A model generated the notes under the pieces. That model had not been told where the DNA came from, did no database searches, and was given only the letters and a program-made list of their open reading frames with translations. Below are positions 15,470-24,573 of a DNA stretch of 64,000 bases, piece by piece. The position numbers were made by a program, and so were the translations under genes. Source of the stretch: Flavobacterium sp. LC2016-13 (GTDB lineage Bacteria > Bacteroidota > Bacteroidia > Flavobacteriales > Flavobacteriaceae); the NCBI RefSeq assembly GCF_009707955.1, contig NZ_WMDQ01000009.1, forward strand, positions 186,001-250,000, given 5' to 3'. How positions within the stretch are numbered: the stretch's first letter is position 1; every line of letters begins with the position of its first letter.

Positions 15470-18400
15470 CTAGAAACTATATGCCGCTCCAAAAATAACT
15501 CTTCCTACTTCGTCAGGAGATTTAAAATAAGAAATCCTTGCGGTTAAAATATTGACAGCATTCAGCCAAAGTCCGCCACCGTAATCCTGATGCCATTTTT
15601 TAGAATCTTCACCATCAAGCCAAATTCTTCCGTAATCAAAACCGCCTAATATTCCGTAAGTAAACGGAGCGATTGTACGGCGAATTTTTCCAAGACTTAA
15701 TCTTAAATCAGAGCTTTGAGAAAAATAAGAACTTCCTAAAAAGCGTTCGTTTCTATACCCGCGCAAATCAGTGTCACCACCTAAAGTTGCACCCTGATAA
15801 AACTCGTAGTTATTATTTAAAATAGCTTTTCCTTTAAAGTAAGTTGCTAAAACCAGTTTTCCGTTGTGATCAATTTTATGCGTAAAACCTAAAATACTTT
15901 CCAGCGTAGGAAAATTTTTCTTGGTATCATCCAGATTTGTTGTCCAGGTTGCAGCAAGCATAAAAGCCATTCCCAAAGTTGGTTTTGCAGCAAAATCAGC
16001 ATTTTTAAAGAGATATTTCACTTTTAAACCTCCGTAATTTTGACTGTCAAAAACATTCGGATTAACAATATTTGGTAAATTAATGAATCTGTTTTCTGTT
16101 TCTTCAACCGTCATTCTCTGAAAAATAGGCTGCACGCTAAATTCACTTCCATAACGTCCAACGTGTCTTACAGCGCCCGAAACATTAAATTTCCGAATTC
16201 GAACACGATTATAATCCATATCCAAATCATCGTCATTATTTACAGTTTCATTTCCGTATCCAAAATAATTCATTGCAAAATTTGGAGTCGTATAAAGCGA
16301 TTCAACATCAATAACCCATTTACCCAATAATCCGGGGAAATGCGCAACATAATTAAATTCTAAACCGCCCGTTGCAAAATAATAGAAAGCATTAATAACA
16401 TGTCTTTGCGTATAAGGATTTTGCTTGAAATTATTAACAGTATAATTTAGATTAATACCAACTTTTACGCCATCATCCGGATTGAAACCAATGTTTGGAA
16501 GACCAGAAACGACATTGTATTTTGGTTTTTCATAATTGTATAAATTGACATCGTAATCGTCTGTAAGTTGAGTTTGTGTTTTAGAATCAAGATTATAAGT
16601 ATTGTTTTTAGATTTAAAATCATAAACAATCACTTTTCTTCCGTTTTCAATATTATAGGTATCATTGTTCTGACCACCAATTAAACGAATTTTTATTCTC
16701 GATTTTTCTTTTCCTGTAACTTCAAAAACATCCGCATCATCTAATCCGTATATCCAGAGATTTTTCGTTTTATCATCCGTTACGGTTTTAGTATAAACTA
16801 ATTCGTCGCCTTCTTTCTTTATTCTATAAACCTGAATTTCAATACTTTTTTTAGCGTTATGATTCAAAACAAACTTATCTTTTTTGTCCGTTCCCGCAAT
16901 CATAACAGTTTTGCTTAAAACATCAGAATACTCAGCAGCATATTTTTGAAGCTCTTTTTTTCTGTTTTTAAGTTTACGCTGAATATCTGCAACCGTTTCA
17001 TCCTGAACTTCTTTAGGCATGTTTTTAAAAGCGTTGTCAATATCATTATCTGATAAGTTTTCCTGAATAAATTTAGCCTGTTCAATCCAGTCTTTTTCAG
17101 TTGAAGTTCTTAAAAAAGCCAAATCCATTGGATAAGGTTCTCTGCTCAGCCATTTTACATTATCAATTTTATTTTTGAAAGTTCGCATGTGGCGAAGTGC
17201 CGGAATATTCATTAAGAGTGAAAGCAAAGCTCCGTCGTATTTAGCAAAAGCCTGATCGCGGTCGCGCGGAATAGGTTTATAAATTACTTTATCACCTATT
17301 TTATATTCTCCCCAACGCCATTGATCGCTGTGTCTGTCCCAATCGCCAATAAGCATATCAAACAAACGGGCTTTTATATATTCTTTTTCATCAACCGAAT
17401 ATTTTTCATCTTTATGAAGATTGTCCATCATATCTTCGGTACTGATAATATCGCTTGGTTTACCAAAGTTTTTAGCGTCGATATGATTGTCTGCCGGTCT
17501 TTCTTCAACCATATACAATTCATCTCCAAAATTGGAATTAAACTCTTTTAATGCATTTTGTTTCGGAATATAATACAAAACCGGATTGGTATGCGAAATA
17601 CCTAAATGATCTGCCATATCGCCAATTACAAATGGTGCATACGGATGAGAAGTGGTGTAAAAATCTAATAAGAAATTTTCGGTATAAGTATCTTCAAAAT
17701 CATTTACAACGTATTGATCTTTAAATGCAACCGACTGTAAAAATACTGCGGCACTTTTTTTCATGGCGCGCATTACGTATTCTCTTCCTTTAGAATCAGA
17801 CATTCTTAAAGAAACAGATTGATGTCCTCCGCCTTCGCGAATAGGTTTTAAACCGCCCATTAAAGTGTCTAAAGTTGCTGTTTTTGCCGAAATTGGTAAG
17901 CTGTAATATTTTCTGTAATGATTTCCGAATAAGAACTTATGAACGATACTTTTACTCGTCATTTTTTTAGAATAAATAGAAGTTGTAACTGTTGCAGGAA
18001 ATTTATTTTCTACAGCCGCAGCCCAATTTATTTCTTTTGCTTTTATAATTTCATGCTCGAAAAGCAATTTTTCCTTATTATTTTCATTTCCAAAAAAAGT
18101 CACTTTTGCATCGCCGCTTTTAAATAAAGTAAGCGTTGCATAACCATTTCCGCCGTATGAAAATTCAGTTGGATTTATAGCTCTTGCTGCTTCAGATTTA
18201 GAACCCGCGCCGCTAATAATTTGTTTAATATTTTCTTTATTAACGTATTGCAGATTATGATCGTGTCCTGAAACTACAATTACATTTTTCTGACCCTGCA
18301 AAAGTGTCTTTATCCTTTTTGCATAAATTGTATATTGTTTGTTTTGAATATCCTGCGGACTAACTCCGGATGTTTTTCGCAGTAAATTGATAAACGAACC

Positions 18401-19201
18401 AATTACAGGAAGTGGGATTTTCTTCTCTAACGGAAATAATTGTTTTTCTAAAGAAAATTGTCCGCCATGAGTTCCGTTGCTCATCAAAGGATGATGAATA
18501 GCAATAACAACTGTTTTTTCCTGATTTTTATTTAGAAGATTTTCTAATTCATCAAAAAAAGCTTCTCTTGTTTTTATATCACAATTGTCATTTATGGTTG
18601 GGTGATTATCCCAATCTTCCAAAAACCATTCACTGTCAATTGTTATTAAAGTAGCTGTGCTGTCAATTTTTATATCTTCAATAGGACATCCTTTTCTTGG
18701 TAAAAATGCTTTTTTGTCGTTAAGATATTTAGTAACGAATTCACCTTGAAGCTCAAGGCCTTTTATGCCGCTGTACCAATCATGATTTCCGGGAATAAAT
18801 ACTGTTTTTCCTTTAAATCCTTTCGTTAGTTTTAATTGATTCGTCAGTTTTGTTTCGGCTAAAGCCTTTTCATTTGCATCGTCATTACTGGGAAAACCTT
18901 TTGGATATATATTATCGCCTAAAAATAATAAAGTTGCTTTTTTATTCGATTTTTTTAGTTTTGTATGTAATAATTCAAGTGTTTGTTGAGCTTGCTCTTC
19001 ATCAGCATTTCCGGCGTCTCCAACTAAATAAATAGTATGGGCAATTTTTATAGAGTCTGTTGCGTTATCCGTTTCGTTAGCACTCACGTTTTTGCCATAC
19101 TGGGCTTTGTGCGTTGCGCACGAGCTGAGTAAAGACAGACTAAGAACTAAAGAATAATTTTTAATCTTAGTAATAAAATGGTTATCCAAAAACAATTTCA
19201 T
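15470..19201 (-). CDS. Outer-membrane lipoprotein: metallophosphoesterase + kinase-like middle + beta-barrel
   Basis: 1243 aa. A lipoprotein signal (LLSSC, Cys28) is followed by a calcineurin-like phosphoesterase with all metal ligands: GDAG (61-64), GDN (95-97), GNHD (138-141), HH (236-237) and GHDH (312-315). Residues about 440-700 carry a second pattern: YVMRAMKKS (475-483), LYMVEERPA (562-570), IGDWDRHSDQWRW (618-630) and PIPRDRDQAF (643-652). This matches the Lys / hinge / DRHxxN-like catalytic loop / Asp metal site of HipA-, FAM20- and PI4K-like kinases, with Gln in place of Asn. The last 350 residues form a surface-antigen (BamA/TamA-like) barrel ending in Phe. The kinase call is inference; phosphoesterase and barrel are firm. 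Substrates unknown. Confidence 0.8.
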   Translation of the reverse strand: MKLFLDNHFITKIKNYSLVLSLSLLSSCATHKAQYGKNVSANETDNATDSIKIAHTIYLVGDAGNADEEQAQQTLELLHTKLKKSNKKATLLFLGDNIYPKGFPSNDDANEKALAETKLTNQLKLTKGFKGKTVFIPGNHDWYSGIKGLELQGEFVTKYLNDKKAFLPRKGCPIEDIKIDSTATLITIDSEWFLEDWDNHPTINDNCDIKTREAFFDELENLLNKNQEKTVVIAIHHPLMSNGTHGGQFSLEKQLFPLEKKIPLPVIGSFINLLRKTSGVSPQDIQNKQYTIYAKRIKTLLQGQKNVIVVSGHDHNLQYVNKENIKQIISGAGSKSEAARAINPTEFSYGGNGYATLTLFKSGDAKVTFFGNENNKEKLLFEHEIIKAKEINWAAAVENKFPATVTTSIYSKKMTSKSIVHKFLFGNHYRKYYSLPISAKTATLDTLMGGLKPIREGGGHQSVSLRMSDSKGREYVMRAMKKSAAVFLQSVAFKDQYVVNDFEDTYTENFLLDFYTTSHPYAPFVIGDMADHLGISHTNPVLYYIPKQNALKEFNSNFGDELYMVEERPADNHIDAKNFGKPSDIISTEDMMDNLHKDEKYSVDEKEYIKARLFDMLIGDWDRHSDQWRWGEYKIGDKVIYKPIPRDRDQAFAKYDGALLSLLMNIPALRHMRTFKNKIDNVKWLSREPYPMDLAFLRTSTEKDWIEQAKFIQENLSDNDIDNAFKNMPKEVQDETVADIQRKLKNRKKELQKYAAEYSDVLSKTVMIAGTDKKDKFVLNHNAKKSIEIQVYRIKKEGDELVYTKTVTDDKTKNLWIYGLDDADVFEVTGKEKSRIKIRLIGGQNNDTYNIENGRKVIVYDFKSKNNTYNLDSKTQTQLTDDYDVNLYNYEKPKYNVVSGLPNIGFNPDDGVKVGINLNYTVNNFKQNPYTQRHVINAFYYFATGGLEFNYVAHFPGLLGKWVIDVESLYTTPNFAMNYFGYGNETVNNDDDLDMDYNRVRIRKFNVSGAVRHVGRYGSEFSVQPIFQRMTVEETENRFINLPNIVNPNVFDSQNYGGLKVKYLFKNADFAAKPTLGMAFMLAATWTTNLDDTKKNFPTLESILGFTHKIDHNGKLVLATYFKGKAILNNNYEFYQGATLGGDTDLRGYRNERFLGSSYFSQSSDLRLSLGKIRRTIAPFTYGILGGFDYGRIWLDGEDSKKWHQDYGGGLWLNAVNILTARISYFKSPDEVGRVIFGAAYSF

Positions 19202-19229
19202 AATTTAGTGGTTTATAAAAATATTCTCC

Positions 19230-20408
19230 ATGAATCTAATAGAACAATCTGAAGATTTCGTCAGTAATTTACTCAAAGATAAACTTTCTAATTTATATTC
19301 TTACCATAATTTTAACCATACTTTAACTGTTGTAAATGCAGTAAAAGTATTGTCTAAAAAAGAAGATGTAAATGCCGATGAAAAAGAAATACTTCTGGTG
19401 GCCGCTTGGTTTCACGACACAGGTTATATAGAAGGTTATGAAAAACACGAAGAAGAAAGCGTAAAAATCGCTGCGAAGTTTTTAAAAGAACATGGTCAAT
19501 CTGAAGAATTTATAGGAAATGTCTCTAAATTGATTTTGGCAACCGTAAAGGAATATGTTCCTCAAACGCATTTGGAAAAAATTATTAAAGATGCAGATTT
19601 TGCTCATTTAGTTGGTCCTGAATATTTTACTACTTGTGAATTGTTGCGTCTTGAACTGAAAAACACATGGAATATTAGTTTTTCTAATACGGAATGGACG
19701 AAGGAAAACTTAAATTTTTTATTGAATAAACATCGTTTTTATACCAATTACGCATTAAAAAAATGGCAGCCTCTTAAAGAGAAAAACTTAATTCTCGTGC
19801 AAAAGAAAATCGACAGACAGGAAAAGAAAACGGCTAAAAAAATTGAAGCCGAAGATAAAAAGAAAGATAAAATTGAAAAACCGGATCGTGGTGTTGATAC
19901 GTTATTTCGTGTTACTTTAGGAAATCATACACGCTTAAGCGGAATTGCTGATAGTAAAGCGAATATATTATTATCTGTAAATGCCATTATTATTTCGATT
20001 GCACTTTCATCCATTATTCCAAAATTAGACAGTCCAAAAAACGCACATTTGGTAATTCCTACATTTATTATGTTGATGTCTAGTGTAATTACAATTATTT
20101 TTGCAATTCTTTCTACACGTCCAAAAGTTACTTCAGGAGTTTTTACCAGAGAAGATATTGAGAATAAAAAGATTAATTTATTGTTTTTTGGAAATTTCTA
20201 CAAAATGCCTTTAGAAGAATACGATTGGGCAATGAATGAAATGATGAAAGACAGGGATTATCTTTATTCGAACATGATTAAAGATTTATACTATCTGGGA
20301 TTGGTTTTACAGCGAAAATATAATTTACTGCGAATTGCCTACAACTTTTTTATGGTTGGGATAATAATCACGGTTATTGCTTTTGTAATTGCTTTTAAAT
20401 CGATTTAA
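19230..20408 (+). CDS. HD-domain phosphohydrolase fused to a Pycsar-effector-like (PycTM) membrane domain
   Basis: 392 aa. Residues about 5-180 are an HD domain with YHNFNH (25-30), FHD (61-63) and KDAD (120-123), the metal-binding H...HD...D set. A charged Lys/Glu linker (190-220) leads to a region with NHTRLSGIADSKANILLSVN (232-251) and three hydrophobic segments (about 247-264, 277-295, 372-390). That sequence is typical of the PycTM/DUF5706 domain, whose members in Pycsar defence respond to cyclic CMP or UMP and damage the membrane. No nucleotide cyclase lies next to it, so a defence role is not shown. The HD domain could cleave the ligand or another nucleotide. It is divergent from the 1243-aa gene with 28 bp between them. 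Confidence 0.8.
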   Translation: MNLIEQSEDFVSNLLKDKLSNLYSYHNFNHTLTVVNAVKVLSKKEDVNADEKEILLVAAWFHDTGYIEGYEKHEEESVKIAAKFLKEHGQSEEFIGNVSKLILATVKEYVPQTHLEKIIKDADFAHLVGPEYFTTCELLRLELKNTWNISFSNTEWTKENLNFLLNKHRFYTNYALKKWQPLKEKNLILVQKKIDRQEKKTAKKIEAEDKKKDKIEKPDRGVDTLFRVTLGNHTRLSGIADSKANILLSVNAIIISIALSSIIPKLDSPKNAHLVIPTFIMLMSSVITIIFAILSTRPKVTSGVFTREDIENKKINLLFFGNFYKMPLEEYDWAMNEMMKDRDYLYSNMIKDLYYLGLVLQRKYNLLRIAYNFFMVGIIITVIAFVIAFKSI

Positions 20409-20460
20409 AATTAAGGACATAATTTAGAACACTGATTTTACGGATTCGCTATCGCTAAGA

Positions 20461-20512
20461 CGCGGATGAACATAGATTTTTTTTATTTATTCAGAAATCC
20501 GTTTCATCCGCG
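20461..20512. repeat. Inverted repeat with ATCCGCG arms
   Basis: CGCGGATGAA (20461-20470) pairs with TTCATCCGCG (20503-20512). The preceding bases (TTTTACGGATTCGCTATCGC) resemble words at 29617 and 51371. It lies between convergent genes. Confidence 0.6.
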
Positions 20513-20530
20513 TTCAATAAAATAAAAAAA

Positions 20531-20551
20531 AGCTCAACTGTTAGTTGAGCT
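20531..20551 (-). terminator. Terminator hairpin containing the stop codon of the GAF gene
   Basis: AGCTCAACT and AGTTGAGCT form a 9-bp stem with a 3-nt loop. The TAA stop of the minus-strand gene (20541-20543) lies in the loop and adjoining base, and an eight-base T-run follows on the minus strand. This is a compact intrinsic terminator overlapping the end of the coding sequence. Confidence 0.85.
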
Positions 20552-22910
20552 CATCTAATAAATCCTGATAAGTAATTTTTTTCGCTGTAGGATTTGCTGT
20601 ATTGTTAATCACTTTTACACGAATGGCTCTTAAGCCGGAAACACCCTGAAGATCTTCAACTTCAAATTGTTCAATAGCTGGTTCAAGAATTTTCTTGTGC
20701 TGCAAGTATTTAATGTATTTTAAATATTCTGCTTCTTCGCTGTTTTGCGAATAAACAATAGTAATTTTTTCTTTTTCGGTAATGCGCTCGTTTGTTCCTT
20801 TAATGTTCGATTTGTCGATACGTTTTTTAACAACTTCATATCTCGCATTATAAGTTCCATCAACGTCAAAACGTTTTTCATCCATTCTAAAACGAATCGA
20901 AAGCGGCGAACTAAATACCAAAATCAGCGAAGTAACATCAAGTTCATAAGGCAAAGATTCCTTAAGCTGATGATGTTCTAACTCCATATCGCACAAAGTC
21001 TGCAATTGCCATAAACGTAAATTATGCAAATACATAATGTCAAACGGCATTGTTGGCGAAATAGATGCCCCAATGTATAAATTATGTTCAACACCATCCG
21101 TTTTAAAACGTTCGTAATAATGCGGATAAATTTGTTGCGCTTCAATTTGCTTTTTATCCAGAACAGAAGCCAGTCTTTTATTGATAATTGACATCGCATT
21201 ATCGAATTTCTTTCTTTCCTGATAAAACATTCCTGTTTTTTCATCAAGCGTTTCAAAGTACAATTCCTCTAATTTTTCATCTTTAGCATTGCCTTTTGTG
21301 TTTTTCAATATCGGATGAATTTCTTCTTCGATATAACGCTGAATATGTTGTTCTGTATCTGCTTTTAATGGAAAATCTAGTTCTGTACGAAGCGATTCCA
21401 ATTCAAATTTTCTTTGTTCCAAAAGAATCAGATTAGAATTTGGTTTCTGATTGTCGAAAATTTGCAAAAGAGCCGTAAGCTGATTTTTTAAATCGATTTT
21501 AACCGTTTCATTTCGATGTTCAGATGAACCTTTAATATCAATTTGTCCGTATAACGGAAATACGTTTTTAAACACAATTTCCTTAAAAATATAATCTTTT
21601 GTATGGTTTATATTTTGAAAGTAATTTTGAGATTCTTTTTTAAATTTCCAATAAACACTTGGGTGAATCGTAGTATATTCACGTTGAATAATGGCTTCAA
21701 CCTGATGTTGCATATCCGTATTATAGCGATCAATTGTGTCGGTTAAATACGGTAAAACCAATTCTAGTTTTGTTGCATTTACGCTGTTTAAATCCCGAAC
21801 ATTTTCTGAAACTAATTCGACAACGCCTAATAAATGGCCGTCTTTTATGACAGGCGCAAAAACACAGCTTTGAATTCCTTGTTTTAATAAATGCTCACCA
21901 AGTTTTGGATTTGAAGATTCTTCGATGAATTTTTGAACATTAGAAATCACAAAAGGCTCTTTGTTGCCTAATAAATTTTCAAATGAACATCCAAAAAAAG
22001 CATTTTTACAATCGACTTCCTGAGCAGATGAAAGTAAAAAGCTTTGTAGCTGATTATCAAATTTTATTGGTCTGATGAATTTTTCTTCTTCAGGATTGTA
22101 AATGATAAAGCCAACTTTTAAACTCGGAATTTTGAAAATAGATTTAAAAATATTTTCAATAACATCTGTAGAAGCTACTGTTTTAGTATCGGGTTTTAAT
22201 AAATTACTTTTTAAATTTGAGATAGCACTTTCTGTAGTCGCATCAAATAAAGAAACAATTCCGAAACCTTTTAAGATCCAGCTTCCTGGCGGAAATTTAG
22301 ATTTCCATAAATCAAGATCATTATAATTATCAATTAACTTATCAATATCGTCCTGAGTAAGTTCAAGCGCTTGATCGGTTGGAGTAATTTCCATGAAATC
22401 GGCATTGTATAAAATGCGATAATGTTTTTCTACGCCATCTTCATCTGGAATATCATAAAAGAAAGGTTTATTAAAATCAATATTTTGATGATAATAACTG
22501 CTTAAAATCAGGCAGCAATTGTTTACATAGAATTGGTGATCATCAAAATCACGAATTTCCATATAAAACTCATCACCTGCATTGCGTAAAATTTTCTTGA
22601 AACGTTCTGTATAATTGAATGATAAATTCTGAAAAGGAATTGTAATTGCTTTTATTTCGTTATGAGTTAAAGCCGTAGGAAACAAATCAGCAACTAAGTT
22701 TTTGATTAAAGCCTCATTATTTTTAATCGTATTATAATCGCGAATTCCAGTTCTAAATTCCGGATAAGCATCAACTTCTTTTAAAATAGCTTTAGCATAA
22801 TTAGAACGGTAGTCAACATCTGATAAAGCAATTTCTTCAAAAGATTCAACTAATTTATGAAAGGAAATTATTGTTTCGAAAGGGCTCTCGTGGTGTAAAA
22901 GACTTTCCAT
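20541..22910 (-). CDS. GAF-domain protein, cytoplasmic, function unknown
   Basis: 789 aa with no signal peptide or membrane segment. A GAF-like region spans about residues 240-400 (KVGFIIYNPEEEKF, then GIQSCVFAPVIKDGHLLGVVELVSE). The N-terminal 230 residues and the C-terminal half (coiled-coil-rich, about 480-600) match no domain I know. The C-terminus contains LILVFSSPLSIRFRMDEKRF. There is no histidine kinase, cyclase or EAL/GGDEF output, so it probably senses a small ligand and acts by protein contacts. It is monocistronic: a TAnnTTTG box lies 22 bp upstream and a terminator overlaps its stop codon. Confidence 0.7.
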   Translation of the reverse strand: MESLLHHESPFETIISFHKLVESFEEIALSDVDYRSNYAKAILKEVDAYPEFRTGIRDYNTIKNNEALIKNLVADLFPTALTHNEIKAITIPFQNLSFNYTERFKKILRNAGDEFYMEIRDFDDHQFYVNNCCLILSSYYHQNIDFNKPFFYDIPDEDGVEKHYRILYNADFMEITPTDQALELTQDDIDKLIDNYNDLDLWKSKFPPGSWILKGFGIVSLFDATTESAISNLKSNLLKPDTKTVASTDVIENIFKSIFKIPSLKVGFIIYNPEEEKFIRPIKFDNQLQSFLLSSAQEVDCKNAFFGCSFENLLGNKEPFVISNVQKFIEESSNPKLGEHLLKQGIQSCVFAPVIKDGHLLGVVELVSENVRDLNSVNATKLELVLPYLTDTIDRYNTDMQHQVEAIIQREYTTIHPSVYWKFKKESQNYFQNINHTKDYIFKEIVFKNVFPLYGQIDIKGSSEHRNETVKIDLKNQLTALLQIFDNQKPNSNLILLEQRKFELESLRTELDFPLKADTEQHIQRYIEEEIHPILKNTKGNAKDEKLEELYFETLDEKTGMFYQERKKFDNAMSIINKRLASVLDKKQIEAQQIYPHYYERFKTDGVEHNLYIGASISPTMPFDIMYLHNLRLWQLQTLCDMELEHHQLKESLPYELDVTSLILVFSSPLSIRFRMDEKRFDVDGTYNARYEVVKKRIDKSNIKGTNERITEKEKITIVYSQNSEEAEYLKYIKYLQHKKILEPAIEQFEVEDLQGVSGLRAIRVKVINNTANPTAKKITYQDLLDELN

Positions 22911-22931
22911 TTGTATTTTGTTTTTAGGCTA

Positions 22932-22939
22932 CAAAATTA
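22932..22939 (-). promoter_or_regulatory. Predicted -7 box of the GAF gene
   Basis: The minus strand reads TAATTTTG, matching TAnnTTTG, 22 bp before the ATG at 22910. Confidence 0.5.
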
Positions 22940-23063
22940 AGCATAAATTAAGAATCACCGACATTTTACCATTTCTTTCGTTTATAGTGCCATAATCACA
23001 ATCCCTTATTAAATAGCGGTTTTGAGAGGTAATAATTATTTTAACTTAATATTAACACTAATA

Positions 23064-23087
23064 ATAACGGAATGATCGTTCCGTTAT
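23064..23087. promoter_or_regulatory. Palindromic operator upstream of the SDR gene
   Basis: A 24-bp palindrome, ATAACGGAA-N6-TTCCGTTAT, ends 2 bp before the -7 box. Its core (GGAAtGATcGTTCC) recurs upstream of the TetR gene at 23901-23934, so it is very likely the TetR binding site. Confidence 0.8.
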
Positions 23088-23089
23088 CA

Positions 23090-23097
23090 TATCTTTG
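23090..23097 (+). promoter_or_regulatory. Predicted -7 box of the SDR gene
   Basis: TATCTTTG matches TAnnTTTG. The operator at 23064-23087 covers the spacer and -33 position, so repressor binding should block RNA polymerase. Confidence 0.6.
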
Positions 23098-23140
23098 TAC
23101 CATAATAATTGAATAATCAATAACTTAAATAACAAATAAA

Positions 23141-23893
23141 ATGAAAAATTTAGAAAACAAAGTAGCTATAGTAACAGGTGGAAATAGCGGAATTGGGTAT
23201 GCAACTGCAGCAGAATTAGTTGCAAAAGGAGCAAAAGTAATTGTAACAGGAAGAAACAAAGAAGCATTGGCAAAAGCTCAAACAGAATTGAATGTTACCG
23301 GAATTGTTGCTGATCAATCTGATTTAAAATCAATTGATAGTTTAGTAGAACAAGTAAAAGCACAATTTGGAAAAGTTGATATCGTATTTTTAAACGCAGG
23401 AATTGCAGCTTTTGCTCCGGTAGATTTAGCGTCAGAAGAGCATTATGACAGCATTATGAATGTAAATGTAAAAGGAGTTTATTTTACAGTTCAAAAAGTA
23501 TTGCCAATTTTAAACGATGGTGGTTCTATTATTTTCAATACTTCAGTAAATGCGCAATTAGGTATGCCGGGTTCTAGTGTATATGGAGCAAGTAAAGCTG
23601 CAGTTTTATCATTAAACAGAATATTTGCTGCAGAATTAGCGCCAAGAAAAATCAGAGTAAATGCAGTTTCTCCTGGTCCAATTGAAACACCATTGTACGG
23701 AAAAGTTGGTTTAGAAAAAGAAGAAGTAGAAGGTTTAGGAGCTGCTTTGGGAGAAAAGATTTTATTGAAACGTTTTGGACAAGCTGCTGAAGTTGCAAAA
23801 ACAATTGGTTTCCTTGCTTCTGATGATGCATCATTTATTACAGGTACAGAAATTGTTGTTGATGGTGGACTTACTGTAAACACAGTATTATAA
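23141..23893 (+). CDS. SDR-family oxidoreductase
   Basis: 250 aa, a classical short-chain dehydrogenase. The cofactor motif is TGGNSGIGYA (13-22) followed by GRN, which favours NADP(H). NAG is at about 87-89 and the active site has Ser in NTSVN and YGASK. It should reduce or oxidise a carbonyl/alcohol pair in the cytoplasm; the substrate is not evident. It is followed by a TetR gene 72 bp away, and both have the same palindrome over their promoters, so TetR probably represses both. A ligand-induced detoxification role is a reasonable inference. Confidence 0.93.
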   Translation: MKNLENKVAIVTGGNSGIGYATAAELVAKGAKVIVTGRNKEALAKAQTELNVTGIVADQSDLKSIDSLVEQVKAQFGKVDIVFLNAGIAAFAPVDLASEEHYDSIMNVNVKGVYFTVQKVLPILNDGGSIIFNTSVNAQLGMPGSSVYGASKAAVLSLNRIFAAELAPRKIRVNAVSPGPIETPLYGKVGLEKEEVEGLGAALGEKILLKRFGQAAEVAKTIGFLASDDASFITGTEIVVDGGLTVNTVL

Positions 23894-23900
23894 TTTTTTG

Positions 23901-23934
23901 ACTAATTAAGGAACGATTGTTCCGTTTAATTAGT
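23901..23934. promoter_or_regulatory. Palindromic operator upstream of the TetR gene
   Basis: Arms ACTAATTAA and TTAATTAGT flank GGAACGATTGTTCC, with two unpaired bases. The core matches the SDR operator (GGAAtGATcGTTCC). It abuts the -7 box TATCTTTG at 23934-23941, indicating autorepression. Confidence 0.8.
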
Positions 23935-23941
23935 ATCTTTG
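23934..23941 (+). promoter_or_regulatory. Predicted -7 box of the TetR gene
   Basis: TATCTTTG, identical to the box of the SDR gene and placed directly after its operator, 24 bp before the ATG at 23966. Confidence 0.6.
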
Positions 23942-23965
23942 TAAAGAATTTAATTTTTTAAAGTC

Positions 23966-24547
23966 ATGGCTAGAACAAAAGAATTTAACGAGGATCAGGC
24001 TTTAGATAAAGCTATCGAAATTTTTTGGCACAAAGGTTACAACGGAACTTCTGCCCAGGATTTAGTAACGCATTTAGGGTTAAGTCGTTCGAGTTTGTAT
24101 GATACTTTTGGCGATAAGCAAAAGCTGTTTTCTAAATCTTTACAACGTTACCAAAAGCAAGCGCAAGACAATGTGCAACAGCTTTTTGATGAAACTGATA
24201 ATATTAAAGACGCATTACTTGCTATTTTTAAGCAAGCAGTGATAGAGAGTTTAGAAGATAGGATTACAAAAGGTTGTTTTATGGTAAACTCTTCTGTAGA
24301 ACTTGCAATGCATGACGAAGACATTTCTAAAATTGTAAAAAATAACAGCCATAATATGGAAGAAGTTTTTACAAAAGCAGTTCAAAAAGGGCAGGATGCA
24401 GGTCAGATTTCAAAACAACAAGATGCGAGAGTTTTGGCTCGGTTTATTTTTAATAATTATTCCGGAATTCGAGTTTTGGCTCGCGCCGGAGAAAGAGATA
24501 AACAAGTTTATGACGATATTGTAAAAGCAGTATTTTCGTTGCTTTAA
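23966..24547 (+). CDS. TetR/AcrR-family transcriptional regulator
   Basis: 193 aa. The N-terminal helix-turn-helix region (about 10-55) contains FWHKGYNGTSAQDLVTHLGL and SRSSLYDTFGDKQKLF, typical of the TetR_N domain of the YbiH/ComR type. The C-terminal ligand-binding domain follows. It very likely represses itself and the SDR gene through the shared GGAAyGATyGTTCC palindromes. A Cys in KGCFMV may matter if it senses electrophiles, but that is speculation. A strong terminator follows. Confidence 0.93.
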   Translation: MARTKEFNEDQALDKAIEIFWHKGYNGTSAQDLVTHLGLSRSSLYDTFGDKQKLFSKSLQRYQKQAQDNVQQLFDETDNIKDALLAIFKQAVIESLEDRITKGCFMVNSSVELAMHDEDISKIVKNNSHNMEEVFTKAVQKGQDAGQISKQQDARVLARFIFNNYSGIRVLARAGERDKQVYDDIVKAVFSLL

Positions 24548-24573
24548 ACTGTTAATTGACAAAAGCATATAAA

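Noticed and set aside
19230..20408. A full Pycsar anti-phage system
   Set aside because: Only an effector-like domain is present; no cyclase gene is adjacent and neighbours are not defence genes.
23491..23883. 130-codon frame antisense to the SDR gene
   Set aside because: The SDR product is complete and well conserved; the antisense frame is a by-product of its codon use.
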